From assembly GCA_017302895.1 (NCBI GenBank), contig JAFLBV010000002.1, positions 682,001 to 746,000 on the forward strand: DNA of 64,000 nt, read 5' to 3'. The position numbers were made by a program, and so were the translations under genes. The notes beneath the pieces are model-generated. The model did no database searches. It was not told the origin of the DNA and was given only the letters and a program-made list of their open reading frames with translations. Each line of letters opens with the position of its first letter. Within the stretch, counting starts at the first letter, position 1. The stretch is from Ignavibacteria bacterium (lineage in GTDB: Bacteria; Bacteroidota; Ignavibacteria; Ignavibacteriales; Ignavibacteriaceae). Positions 45,958 through 54,274 of this stretch are shown in pieces.

Positions 45958-46821
45958 TTAGTTTCTTAACTCAATTTTAATTGAAAATGCGGCAAGAAAA
46001 GTACCTAAAAAGGCTATTAAAGGAGCAGATACCCAAGAGAGCATCACTCCCACGGTATCGGACGAATTCGAAATGTTTATTTCTAAAAATTCCAAACCTG
46101 AATTTACAACAATTCCATGGAATAAATATGTGATAAATGCACACATTATCCCAAGTGAGAGGGTTGAAATGTAAGCCGGAAGCTTTATTTTCATCAGACT
46201 CCCGCCAACCAGCCTCATTGTATTAAAATCCTCGCTTCTCGCAGCAAATGCGGAACGAATCGAAGTATAAGCAAGATAAAGGGCTATGAAAAGGAATACA
46301 GCAGAAACAATTATCGTTATCAATCTGATTCTTTTTGTAAAAACCATCACTTCTTCAAGCTTCCCGGCACGAAATTCAAATCCCGTAATTCCTTGTTTTT
46401 GTGCAATCGTTTCAGAAATTTTGCCCAGCCCTGAAATCTCATTCGTTTGGGAGTCAAAAGCAACAATCAGTGATGCCGGTAATGGATTGACACTCAGAAT
46501 TTTACTAAAATCCTCACCCGTTTGTCTGATAAACTCTTTACGGGCTTCATCCTTGCTTAGAAACTCTACTTTTTTTACCGCGGGTGCTTTTCCAATTTCT
46601 GCAACCAAGAGATTAATTGCAGACTCTGAAAGTGAATCTTCAAGATAAAACGAAGCTGTAACATTCTTTTTCAGATTTTCCTGCAGTGCCGAGGAAAAAT
46701 TGGTAAACAGATATGATGCCACAATAAAGTTTGATGCTAGCAGCAGGGAAATAAATGTAATTACCGATGTAATTCCGGCATATTTTAAGTTTCGATAGGC
46801 TTCTTTAATGTAAAATGTCAT
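45958..46821 (-). CDS. ftsX: FtsX-type cell division ABC permease
   Basis: 287 residues, four membrane helices (about 20-40, 165-190, 215-240, 262-283). After TM1 a large periplasmic loop (SFYLEDSLSESAINLLVAEIGKAPAVKKVEFLSKDEARKEF) is the peptidoglycan-hydrolase-activating domain. The N-terminus (YIKEAYRNLKYAGITSVITFISLLLA) is typical of FtsX. FtsX with FtsE couples division to wall cleavage; no ftsE gene is adjacent. It follows two lipoprotein genes by three bases, likely in one transcript. Confidence 0.88.
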   Translation of the reverse strand: MTFYIKEAYRNLKYAGITSVITFISLLLASNFIVASYLFTNFSSALQENLKKNVTASFYLEDSLSESAINLLVAEIGKAPAVKKVEFLSKDEARKEFIRQTGEDFSKILSVNPLPASLIVAFDSQTNEISGLGKISETIAQKQGITGFEFRAGKLEEVMVFTKRIRLITIIVSAVFLFIALYLAYTSIRSAFAARSEDFNTMRLVGGSLMKIKLPAYISTLSLGIMCAFITYLFHGIVVNSGLEFLEINISNSSDTVGVMLSWVSAPLIAFLGTFLAAFSIKIELRN

Positions 46822-46824
46822 ATT

Positions 46825-47337
46825 CTATAGATTTGATTCGTCGATCCAGCGGGCAATCTGCCACTTGTTTGTAATCGCATTTTTTTCCAGATTAAGATTA
46901 ACTCTGCCATTTATTCTGACAATATCGTTTGGGTTAAAAGTGATTGTAAGATTAAAACTCCGAACGATATTCAGTTTTAGTGAATCCCCGCTCGACAAAA
47001 TTATGTTGTTCCAAACGAGATCGAGCCTTTCAGAATTTGAGAAAAGTCCCGAAGTGGTTCTTAGTTCCTCTTCCCTTCCCCATGTAACATCTGCACCAAG
47101 GTCGTAATCACGAAATGTAAAAATGAAATCATCCTTTATCAGAGCAGAGTATATACTCGTGTCTTTAAAAGTATAAGCATAACGAAGGTTAACAAAGATG
47201 CCATCAGATGTGGAAAGATCGCTCAGCACTCCTCCACCCGAGTCAGGATCAGTGTAGTGTCCGGGTGAAAATGGATTTTCACATCCCCCAATAAAAAGAA
47301 CTAAAATGAGTATCATTCCTTTCAGGAATTTTCTCAA
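46825..47337 (-). CDS. Lipoprotein of unknown function, WxIxxWxD family (copy 1)
   Basis: 170 residues. Lipoprotein signal peptide with lipobox (ILVLFIGGC, Cys19). After a Gly-rich segment, the domain (about 38-170) is alpha-plus-beta with the ending KWQIARWIDESNL. That ending shares WxIxxWxD with the protein encoded immediately upstream, so the two are likely paralogues, perhaps of an NTF2-like fold. No known domain is recognised. The start overlaps the stop of copy 2 by four bases. Confidence 0.75.
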   Translation of the reverse strand: MRKFLKGMILILVLFIGGCENPFSPGHYTDPDSGGGVLSDLSTSDGIFVNLRYAYTFKDTSIYSALIKDDFIFTFRDYDLGADVTWGREEELRTTSGLFSNSERLDLVWNNIILSSGDSLKLNIVRSFNLTITFNPNDIVRINGRVNLNLEKNAITNKWQIARWIDESNL

Positions 47338-47912
47338 TTGAAGTATCCTTTCAATTCACTCCATGTGGCAACTTCTCCCGATTTTATATCCTGCCACTGA
47401 TAAATTGTCCACAATTGTTGTTTGTCCCTCAAAAGTTTGAATTGCAACTTTCCGCTGTAGACATTCGCCAGTCCTTGAATGTTGTGAGGAACAGTCATAT
47501 TATAATTTGCAGAAAGATAGGCACTGTCGCCAAACGATACAAGTTGCTGCTGATCAAGCGTCAAACTGATCGCAGACTCCTTTGGGATTTTATTAATTAT
47601 ATTGTTCAGATATTGTTCTTCATCTTTTACCGACCAGCCCGAAACAAGAACGGCGTACTTCGAAACCGCTTCGGCGTTTGCAATATACTGGAATGACTTC
47701 CCGTTTTTTGTCGAATCGCTGAAAGATTTGAGATAATACTGGGTACTTTTGGTCGTTATGGAATTTATCATGTTCGTAATGACACTGTTCACATCTACAG
47801 GTTGAAGATAGTTGAACCTTGGTACATCAGGTGACTCAGGCGGTCTCGTACTAAAAATGTCGCAACCGGCAAAAACGACAGGCAAAAATACAAGAACTAA
47901 GAGGCGATGCAT
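47334..47912 (-). CDS. Lipoprotein of unknown function, WxIxxWxD family (copy 2)
   Basis: 192 residues. Lipobox VVFAGC near residue 17. The mature protein (ESPDVPRFNYLQPVDVNSVITNMINSITTKSTQYYLKSFSD) carries helical segments, then beta strands, ending LWTIYQWQDIKSGEVATWSELKGYF. The WxIxxWxD motif is shared with copy 1. Function unknown. It overlaps the methyltransferase stop by 16 bases and copy 1 by four, so it is tightly coupled to recR and ftsX genes in one run. Confidence 0.75.
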   Translation of the reverse strand: MHRLLVLVFLPVVFAGCDIFSTRPPESPDVPRFNYLQPVDVNSVITNMINSITTKSTQYYLKSFSDSTKNGKSFQYIANAEAVSKYAVLVSGWSVKDEEQYLNNIINKIPKESAISLTLDQQQLVSFGDSAYLSANYNMTVPHNIQGLANVYSGKLQFKLLRDKQQLWTIYQWQDIKSGEVATWSELKGYFN

Positions 47913-48655
47913 ATAAATCTTGGCGATCCTTTCAGGTTAAAACTGTTTCCATCATAATCACCATACAATGACAGATTTTCTGCACCAAATTCATCCAATA
48001 TCGATAAAATTTCTTCTGCATCAAATAATCTTACTGATTCCCGAAAACTGTAACTATTCTCCCCTTCCTCAATTTCGATGTCTTTTACTACCCTGTTGTT
48101 CTCGATTTTTCGATTCTCTATATATCGTGCACCGTCAATGACAGTATCGGAGAACGGAACGAGATTAGCTTTCAGATAATGGACATTCAAAAAATCGAGT
48201 AAAAATCGACCCGACTTTTTTTTGAGAGAAAATGCATTCTTCAAAGCAAGCCGGTTTTCTGCATCTGATTCAAAATATCCCCAACTTGTGAAAATATTCA
48301 TCACAAGATCGAAATTCGCCTTAAACGGTATCGATCTTATATCTCCCCTCACTAAATTCAGATCCACCCCGGCTCCTCTAGCCTCAGATTGAGCAACACT
48401 CAATAGTCTGTTACTCAAATCATAACCGGTGACATTGTATCCCCTCCTTGCAAATTCGATGGAATGCCTGCCAGAACCACACCCTACATCCAAAACCCTT
48501 CCCTTGCTATGCTCCGGTATCTGCTGTTTTACAAGCTCGATCAACTTTAACGCATCATTCCTGTCACGGTGTCTGTAGAGCGAAAGGTAATGTTCAGATT
48601 CAAACCAGTTTTTGAACCAGGTTTTACCCGGCTCAACTGTCTTTTCAATAGTCAA
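47897..48655 (-). CDS. SAM-dependent methyltransferase, class I
   Basis: 252 residues. The SAM-binding motif I is VLDVGCGSGRHSIEFARRGYNVTGYDLS (about 55-82). Motif II-like LVRGDIRSIPFKANFDLVMNIFTSWGYF follows, then FLLDFLNVHYL. Substrate unknown; the type (Methyltransf_25) acts on small molecules or lipids in many bacteria. The start overlaps the recR stop by four bases. Confidence 0.85.
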   Translation of the reverse strand: MTIEKTVEPGKTWFKNWFESEHYLSLYRHRDRNDALKLIELVKQQIPEHSKGRVLDVGCGSGRHSIEFARRGYNVTGYDLSNRLLSVAQSEARGAGVDLNLVRGDIRSIPFKANFDLVMNIFTSWGYFESDAENRLALKNAFSLKKKSGRFLLDFLNVHYLKANLVPFSDTVIDGARYIENRKIENNRVVKDIEIEEGENSYSFRESVRLFDAEEILSILDEFGAENLSLYGDYDGNSFNLKGSPRFICIAS

Positions 48656-49245
48656 AAGCTGCTCCTGCCGGTAACTGCCCGACCGATAGTGGCATCATCT
48701 GCAAATTCGATATTACCGCCAATGGGTACCCCTCTGGCAATCCTGCTCACGGATACCCCAAAAGGTGAAATCAGCCTGTTCAGGTATAATGAAGTGGCCT
48801 CTCCTTCTGTGTCGGGATTTAGTGCGAGAATCACTTCCTTTACTCCATCATCAAGTCGAATGAGAAGTTCCTTTATCTTGAGATTCTCGGGGCCAACACC
48901 GTTCAGGGGAGAAAGCACTCCCCCCAGAACATGATAACTACCATTAAACTCGTGAGACCTTTCTACGGCTATCACATCGTTGATATCCTCAACGACACAG
49001 ATGATTGATTTATCTCTTTTCTCCGAACTGCAAATATCACAAACTTCATGTTCGCCTATGTTGAAGCAAATCCTGCAAAATTTGAGTTTTGTTTTAAGTC
49101 CGGTGAGCGATTCAATCAACTTATCGATCTCTTCAGGTTGTTGTCTCAATAGAAACAGGGCAAGTCTCCTCGCACTCTTGGCTCCAACTCCCGGGAATTT
49201 TGAAAATTCTTCCACCACAGCTTGAAGTGGTGCTGCAAGATTCAT
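48652..49245 (-). CDS. recR: Recombination mediator RecR
   Basis: 197 residues. The HhH region (FSKFPGVGAKSARRLALFLL) is followed by the zinc finger (CRICFNIGEHEVCDIC) and a Toprim domain (SIICVVEDINDVIAVERSHEFNGSYHVLGGVLSPLNGVGPENL). It forms a clamp with RecO to load RecA. It sits three bases after ebfC, the usual ebfC-recR arrangement. Confidence 0.95.
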   Translation of the reverse strand: MNLAAPLQAVVEEFSKFPGVGAKSARRLALFLLRQQPEEIDKLIESLTGLKTKLKFCRICFNIGEHEVCDICSSEKRDKSIICVVEDINDVIAVERSHEFNGSYHVLGGVLSPLNGVGPENLKIKELLIRLDDGVKEVILALNPDTEGEATSLYLNRLISPFGVSVSRIARGVPIGGNIEFADDATIGRAVTGRSSF

Positions 49246-49248
49246 CGC

Positions 49249-49584
49249 TTAGAAACCCGGGATGTTCATTCCGGGAGGAATCACACCTTTAGTAAGTTTT
49301 CCCATCTCTTCTTCATGCATTTTTTTCGAAGCTGCAATGGCTTTATTTACTGCTGCAACTATCAAATCTTCAAGCACTTCTTTATCATCGGGCACAATAA
49401 CTGCAGGATCGAGGACTATCGATACCAGTTCATTATTTCCGTTTACAGTTGCTTTTATCATTCCACCACCGGCTTCCTCAGTTACAGTTTTTGCACCGAG
49501 CTCCTGTTGAAGTTTAGCCATGTCTTCCTGAAGCTTTTGAACTTGACGCATCATCTGTTGCATGTTGGGTTTACCACCGAACAT
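49249..49584 (-). CDS. ebfC: YbaB/EbfC-type nucleoid-associated protein
   Basis: 111 residues. Met-rich N-terminus (FGGKPNMQQMMRQVQKLQEDMAKLQQELGAKTVTEEAGGGMIKATVNGNNELVSI) and the VIVPDDKEVLEDLIVAAVNKAI segment are diagnostic. It binds DNA as a dimer. First gene of the ebfC-recR-methyltransferase-lipoprotein-ftsX run, divergent from the plus-strand operon across 106 bp. Confidence 0.93.
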   Translation of the reverse strand: MFGGKPNMQQMMRQVQKLQEDMAKLQQELGAKTVTEEAGGGMIKATVNGNNELVSIVLDPAVIVPDDKEVLEDLIVAAVNKAIAASKKMHEEEMGKLTKGVIPPGMNIPGF

Positions 49585-49645
49585 TAATCCTCCGGATTTT
49601 TGAGTATTTTTTTAGAAAATGTTTATTTATGTAACTTGTTAACTT

Positions 49646-49653
49646 TATATTTG
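49646..49653 (+). promoter_or_regulatory. Candidate -7 box for the plus-strand operon
   Basis: TATATTTG matches the Bacteroidota TAnnTTTG -7 element and lies 38 bp upstream of the first gene. A -33 TTTG at the usual distance is not evident. The gap 49585-49690 is divergent and A+T-rich, so promoters for both directions are expected. Confidence 0.35.
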
Positions 49654-49690
49654 CCATTTATATATTTTTATTGTTGAATTGTAATAAAAA

Positions 49691-50308
49691 ATGCAGATAG
49701 AATTAGAGAGTAAGTTCAGTTCAATCTTAAACAGCAAAAAACACAATGCTAATTTACGAGGAAATTCGTTAATTATTTCCCCACAACTTTCTGACTATCT
49801 TAAAGAGTTTAATTTACCTCTCTATTTTTCAGACAGGAACCCGGGAGTTGAACCGGCTGAAGGTGTCGGAGCCGGTTATTATATAAGTGTATTCAATTTC
49901 GCGAATAGTTATATTGCAAAAGCTGCCGGTGTTGAGGTGCTCTCGCCGCTCAAATTACCGGCATATCTGGTTTATATCGATGAAAATACTGAATATCCCG
50001 CAGGTGAATCATTGCTCTTTTCTCTCGGAATTACCGTTCCCGAAGATTTTCGTGCAGCACTCAAGTTGTCCTTTAAGTTTAACGCGGTCTTAAGATCCTT
50101 TTTTGAAAGACGGGGATCGGATTTAGTCTCGATTAAAGTAAAATTTGTATTAAATGATAACAAGGTACTGCTCAATGGTGATTTGACATACTCGGATATA
50201 CTTCTTTTACCAACTGAGAGTAACAGAGATTTATTAAAATATGTGACTGCACCTGATGAAAAAAACACTAAAAAACACATAAAATTCATAAACAAAATTT
50301 TGGAATAA
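49691..50308 (+). CDS. Unrecognised protein with possible degenerate PurC-like fold
   Basis: 205 residues, no signal peptide. Read against the SAICAR synthetase (PurC) layout from memory, LRGNSLIISPQLSDYLKEFNLPLYFS resembles the PurC segment before the central sheet, and LFSLGITVPEDFRAALKLSF with NAVLRSFFERRGSDLVSIKVKFV resembles its helices and catalytic strand. The acidic catalytic residues appear lost: the expected DxKxEF is SIKVKF at 147-152, and the DE..PDS.R segment is GDLTYSDILLL. The N-terminal glycine-rich ATP loop is also missing. Together with nearby purS and purQ this suggests a pseudo-enzyme or regulator, but homology is inference. The stop abuts the psd ATG with no gap. Confidence 0.6.
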   Translation: MQIELESKFSSILNSKKHNANLRGNSLIISPQLSDYLKEFNLPLYFSDRNPGVEPAEGVGAGYYISVFNFANSYIAKAAGVEVLSPLKLPAYLVYIDENTEYPAGESLLFSLGITVPEDFRAALKLSFKFNAVLRSFFERRGSDLVSIKVKFVLNDNKVLLNGDLTYSDILLLPTESNRDLLKYVTAPDEKNTKKHIKFINKILE

Positions 50309-50974
50309 ATGTTTACTAAATACGGCTATTTTACTATTGGAGTTGTTCTCGTTTTATCTTTCCTGTTGATTGCAGCAGGCATCTGGTTTATTGAAAAACC
50401 CCTGATAAAATATGCACTTTTCGTTGTGGCTGCTTTTTTGACAATATTTACATTGAACTTTTTCAGAGACCCGGAACGCACCCCGCCTGCAGGCGATGAT
50501 ATCATTATCTCTCCTGCCGATGGCAAAGTGCTGTTCATAAAAGAAGTCTATGATGATGAGTATCTAAAAAGCAAAGCGCTACAGGTTTCCATATTCATGT
50601 CACCACTTAATGTTCATGTAAACAGAATCCCGATTGATGGAAAAGTGGAATATCTGAAATATCACGAGGGAAAATATCTTGTTGCCTGGGACGATAAAGC
50701 ATCTTCTGAAAATGAAAGATTTCTTACCGGAATTGATTACGGTAAAGGTAAACTCCTCTTTTCTCAGATTGCAGGATATGTAGCCCGTCGAATCGTAAAC
50801 GACCTGAAAACCGGTACATCTGTGAAAAAGGGTGAAAGATTTGGAATGATAAAATTTGGTAGTCGTGTCGATGTTCTTGTCCCCCTCGGGTCGGTTCCGC
50901 AGGTGAAGGAAGGCGATATGGTTACTGCCGGAGAAACCATTTTGTTCAAATTACAGCAGGATTCAAAAAAATGA
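50309..50974 (+). CDS. psd: Phosphatidylserine decarboxylase, short (archaeal-like) type
   Basis: 221 residues. An N-terminal pair of membrane helices (about 8-26 and 33-51) is followed by FRDPERTPPAGDDIIISPADGKV, SIFMSPLNVHVNRIP and the self-cleavage site KFGSRVDV, where Gly184-Ser185 gives the pyruvoyl subunit. Makes phosphatidylethanolamine from phosphatidylserine. Followed by pssA with a four-base overlap, so both steps of PE synthesis are co-expressed. Confidence 0.93.
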   Translation: MFTKYGYFTIGVVLVLSFLLIAAGIWFIEKPLIKYALFVVAAFLTIFTLNFFRDPERTPPAGDDIIISPADGKVLFIKEVYDDEYLKSKALQVSIFMSPLNVHVNRIPIDGKVEYLKYHEGKYLVAWDDKASSENERFLTGIDYGKGKLLFSQIAGYVARRIVNDLKTGTSVKKGERFGMIKFGSRVDVLVPLGSVPQVKEGDMVTAGETILFKLQQDSKK

Positions 50975-51696
50975 TAAATAATAAACGGGCTATTGTGCCC
51001 GGATTGCTAACACTGGGCAATCTTACCTGTGGATATCTGTCCATAGTGTTCGCTGCTCAGGGGGAATTTGTAACGGCGGGATACCTGATTATTGCATCAG
51101 CGTTTTTTGATTTGATTGACGGTCTTGCCGCAAGACTCCTGAACGCAGCTTCCAATTTCGGTGTGCAACTCGATTCGCTCGCCGATATCGTCGGTTTCGG
51201 GGCTCCAACAGCTTTTCTGGTCTACAAATTCAAACTTGAGGAATTTGGAACCTGGGGACTGGTAATCAGCCTTCTTTTTCTGGTCAGTGGTGCACTCAGA
51301 CTTGCAAGATTCAACACTCAGGTAAGCTCTGACCTTAAGAAAAAAGACTATACCGGAATCCCTATCCCTGTTGGTGCGTTAATCGTTACACTTCTAATAC
51401 TGGCACAAATTGATAAAGATATAGTCCCTTGGTCTTGGAAATGGCTTTTCCCGTTTGTTACAATTCTAACTGCTGCCGGAATGGTTTCAAAAATAAAGTT
51501 TGCGGCATTTCCCAAATTCAATAAGTCACTTATAGAAAAGTCACCCGTGGAGATATTACTGGTGCTGATTCTCCCCTTTGCGATCTATTTTTATGGAATA
51601 ACAGGTCTCTTTTTCTTATTCATTTTTGGTATTTTATTTAACATAGCCAAAAGCTATGTTACTAGTCAGAAAAAAACAATTAAGCATCGGGCATAA
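50971..51696 (+). CDS. pssA: CDP-diacylglycerol-serine O-phosphatidyltransferase
   Basis: 241 residues, six or more membrane helices. The CDP-alcohol phosphatidyltransferase motif is intact: DGLAARLLNAASNFGVQLDSLAD (DGxxAR...G...D...D). N-terminal RAIVPGLLTLGNLTCGYLSIVFA is typical of class II PssA. Makes phosphatidylserine. It overlaps psd by four bases. Confidence 0.93.
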   Translation: MINNKRAIVPGLLTLGNLTCGYLSIVFAAQGEFVTAGYLIIASAFFDLIDGLAARLLNAASNFGVQLDSLADIVGFGAPTAFLVYKFKLEEFGTWGLVISLLFLVSGALRLARFNTQVSSDLKKKDYTGIPIPVGALIVTLLILAQIDKDIVPWSWKWLFPFVTILTAAGMVSKIKFAAFPKFNKSLIEKSPVEILLVLILPFAIYFYGITGLFFLFIFGILFNIAKSYVTSQKKTIKHRA

Positions 51697-51697
51697 T

Positions 51698-51955
51698 GTG
51701 TTCAAAGCCAAAGTTATAGTCAAAAGAAGAAAGTCAATTCTCGACCCGCAAGGTAAAGCTGCCGAACAGGGAGCAAAACTTCTTGGATTCAATAATATCC
51801 AAAGCGTCAGAATGAATAAAGAAGTCGAGTTTTTCGTGAATCTTGCCTCCAAAGAAGAGGCATTTAGGGAAGTTAGTGAGTTCTCTGAAAAACTGCTGGC
51901 AAATCCGATTATGGAAGATTATGAAATACAACTCGAAGAAGTAGATGAAGCCTAA
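51698..51955 (+). CDS. purS: Phosphoribosylformylglycinamidine synthase subunit PurS
   Basis: 85 residues from a GTG at 51698, which gives MFKAKVIVKRRKSILDPQGKA, the expected PurS N-terminus. An ATG 14 codons upstream is inside pssA and would add a non-homologous stretch. LLGFNNIQSVRMNKEVEFFV and NPIMEDYEIQLEEV are the other family blocks. It bridges PurL and PurQ in the FGAM synthase complex. PurL is not in the window. The last bases overlap purQ by 11. Confidence 0.9.
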   Translation: MFKAKVIVKRRKSILDPQGKAAEQGAKLLGFNNIQSVRMNKEVEFFVNLASKEEAFREVSEFSEKLLANPIMEDYEIQLEEVDEA

Positions 51956-52661
51956 ATTTGGTGTGGTTGTTTTTCCCGGTTCAAACTGCGATCACGACGC
52001 GTACTATGCTCTAAAGCATGAACTTGGATATGAAGTCGAGTTTTTGTGGCATAAAGAGCACTCCCTGAAGGATTGTAATGTCATAATTCTCCCCGGAGGC
52101 TTTTCGTACGGCGACTACATAAGATGCGGCGCAGTGGCAAAACTCTCCCCCATTATGCGCGAAGTAATCCGTTTTGCCAATGATGGCGGAATTGTGATTG
52201 GAATATGCAACGGTTTTCAAATACTTTGTGAAACGGGACTTCTCCCCGGCGTATTGATCAAAAACCGTGATTTGAAATTTATTTGTGAAGATGTGTATCT
52301 AAAAGTAACCGGGAAGTCGAAACTCTTTGCTGATGGAAATCACAACTCTGTATTCAAAATACCGATAGCCCATGGTGAAGGTAATTATTTTATTGAAGAA
52401 GAAAAACTTGCAGAACTTGAAAGTAACAATCAGGTTCTTTTCCGTTACTGCACCACAGTTGGTGAGGTCTCTGAAGATGCAAATCCGAATGGCTCACTAA
52501 ACAATATTGCAGGAATTACCAATGTTTCAGGTAATGTCCTTGGTATGATGCCACACCCCGAGAGAGCCTGTAGCAAGACCCTGGGGAATGATTCGGGCAA
52601 GTTCATTTTTCTTTCAATTGCAGAATTTTTAAAAACTAAAGAGGTAGAAAATGTTTTCTAA
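51945..52661 (+). CDS. purQ: Phosphoribosylformylglycinamidine synthase subunit PurQ (glutaminase)
   Basis: 238 residues. Class I glutamine amidotransferase. FGVVVFPGSNCDHDAYYAL at the N-terminus, the nucleophile cysteine in GICNGFQILCETGLLPG, and the His/Glu dyad in GMMPHPERACSK are present. It supplies ammonia to PurL. The start overlaps purS by 11 bases and the stop overlaps tatA by 11. Confidence 0.95.
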   Translation: MKPKFGVVVFPGSNCDHDAYYALKHELGYEVEFLWHKEHSLKDCNVIILPGGFSYGDYIRCGAVAKLSPIMREVIRFANDGGIVIGICNGFQILCETGLLPGVLIKNRDLKFICEDVYLKVTGKSKLFADGNHNSVFKIPIAHGEGNYFIEEEKLAELESNNQVLFRYCTTVGEVSEDANPNGSLNNIAGITNVSGNVLGMMPHPERACSKTLGNDSGKFIFLSIAEFLKTKEVENVF

Positions 52662-52842
52662 TCTAGGACCACTCGAGATATTTCTCATAGTTCTTGTCGT
52701 ACTCCTCCTGTTCGGCGCGAAAAAAATCCCTGAGCTGGCACAAGGTGTTGGTAAAGGAATGAGAGAATTCAAAAGAGCAATAAAAGATGTTGAGCAAGAC
52801 ATCAAAGTTGATGACAACAAGGATCAGCCTAAAAATCCCTGA
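52651..52842 (+). CDS. tatA: Twin-arginine translocase subunit TatA
   Basis: 63 residues. Short N-terminus, one membrane helix (IFLIVLVVLLLFG), the FGAKKIPELAQGVGKGMREFK hinge and amphipathic helix, and an acidic tail. It forms the pore-like assembly of the Tat system. Its start lies inside the 3' end of purQ. No tatC is near. Confidence 0.92.
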   Translation: MFSNLGPLEIFLIVLVVLLLFGAKKIPELAQGVGKGMREFKRAIKDVEQDIKVDDNKDQPKNP

Positions 52843-52855
52843 CACCGGTCAATAG

Positions 52856-54274
52856 TTGCTTACCTACAATACCATTTCTGAAAAACGGGATCTTCTGCTG
52901 TCAGGAGAACTCGATCTCATTGCAAATGTCAATTATTTTCTTCAGAAGATTAAGTCCTCTGAAGATATCAATGCATTTCTGCATGTAAACCATACGCTAC
53001 CCCTTGATGCCGAAAGACTTTTGGAAAAACTGAGGTCCGGGGGCGCTCCGGGTAAACTTTTCGGTGCGGTAATAGCAGTCAAGGATGTCATTTCTGTCGA
53101 AGGGATGCCAATGACCTGCGGTTCCCGTATTCTGGAAGATTTTCAGCCTGTTTTCACCGCCACGGCGGTTCAAAAACTTATCGATGAGGATGCCCTTATT
53201 ATTGGGAAACTCAATTGTGATGAGTTTGCAATGGGTTCGTCAAACGAGAATTCCGCCTTTGGCGCTGTTCTTAATCCTGTTGACAAAACAAGAGTCCCCG
53301 GTGGTTCTTCAGGTGGTTCCGCTGCTGCAGTAGCTGCAGGGCTTTGCGATGTAGCCCTCGGAAGCGATACTGGAGGTTCCATTAGACAACCGGCTGCCTT
53401 TTGTGGAGTGTATGGAATCAAACCAACTTACTCCCGGGTTTCCCGGTACGGTTTGACTGCATTCGCTTCCTCATTTGACTCGATAGGTCCAATCGCACAC
53501 AATCCTGAAGACTGTGCACTTGTTTTGCAGATCATGGCCGATTATGATCAACTTGACTCCACTTCCACGAAAAACACCTCGACAATCTCTTACCCTGTTC
53601 AGAGAGTAACCAAAAAACTCAGGATTGGGATTCCTGTTGAATATATGGGCGAAGGTCTTGATGACGAAATTAAGGAAGCTGTGTTTGGTATAAAGTCAGA
53701 ACTTGAAAAACTGGGTCATGCTGTCGAATCCGTTTCATTACCCTCGACCAAATATACTATCGCTGCCTATTATGTCCTGACAACCGCCGAGGCTGCTTCA
53801 AATCTATCGAGGTATGATGGAGTAAGATTCGGGAAGAGGTCGGGCAAAGGTGGGGGTCTGAAAGAGATGTATACTGCAACAAGATCTGAAGGATTTGGTA
53901 CAGAAGTAAAACGCAGAATAATGCTTGGAAATTATGTACTCTCGGGTGGATATTACGAGGCATACTTCAATAAAGCTCAAAAGGTGAGAAGGCTTATCAA
54001 GAATGATTTCAGGAAGGTTTTCGAAAACTTTGATCTTATTCTGACGCCCGTGACTCCCGAACTTCCCTTTAAGTTCGGTGAGCGATCAAAAGACCCTCTT
54101 GCAATGTATTTAGGTGATATTTATACCACTTCTGTAAACCTTGCCGGTATACCCGGAATCTCGATTCCTGTCGGGACATCCAAAGATGGTCTCCCGATTG
54201 CAGTGCAGTTCATTGCCGCTGAATTCGCAGAGGATACTCTCCTCAGTATCGCAAAAATCCTACAAAAGCTCTGA
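52856..54274 (+). CDS. gatA: Aspartyl/glutamyl-tRNA amidotransferase subunit A
   Basis: 472 residues. Amidase signature with the Ser-Ser-Lys triad: [10 protein letters not shown] (Lys), [16 protein letters not shown] and [31 protein letters not shown]. Hydrolyses glutamine to ammonia for amidation of Glu-tRNA(Gln) or Asp-tRNA(Asn). The start is a TTG 13 bp after tatA; no better start is visible. Its 3' end overlaps the convergent ribBA gene by 15 bp. gatB and gatC are not adjacent. Confidence 0.94.
   Translation: MLTYNTISEKRDLLLSGELDLIANVNYFLQKIKSSEDINAFLHVNHTLPLDAERLLEKLRSGGAPGKLFGAVIAVKDVISVEGMPMTCGSRILEDFQPVFTATAVQKLIDEDALIIGKLNCDEFAMGSSNENSAFGAVLNPVDKTRVPGGSSGGSAAAVAAGLCDVALGSDTGGSIRQPAAFCGVYGIKPTYSRVSRYGLTAFASSFDSIGPIAHNPEDCALVLQIMADYDQLDSTSTKNTSTISYPVQRVTKKLRIGIPVEYMGEGLDDEIKEAVFGIKSELEKLGHAVESVSLPSTKYTIAAYYVLTTAEAASNLSRYDGVRFGKRSGKGGGLKEMYTATRSEGFGTEVKRRIMLGNYVLSGGYYEAYFNKAQKVRRLIKNDFRKVFENFDLILTPVTPELPFKFGERSKDPLAMYLGDIYTTSVNLAGIPGISIPVGTSKDGLPIAVQFIAAEFAEDTLLSIAKILQKL

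Noticed and set aside
49691..50308. Naming this gene purC
   Set aside because: The catalytic and ATP-binding residues of PurC are not present, and the resemblance is from pattern reading only.
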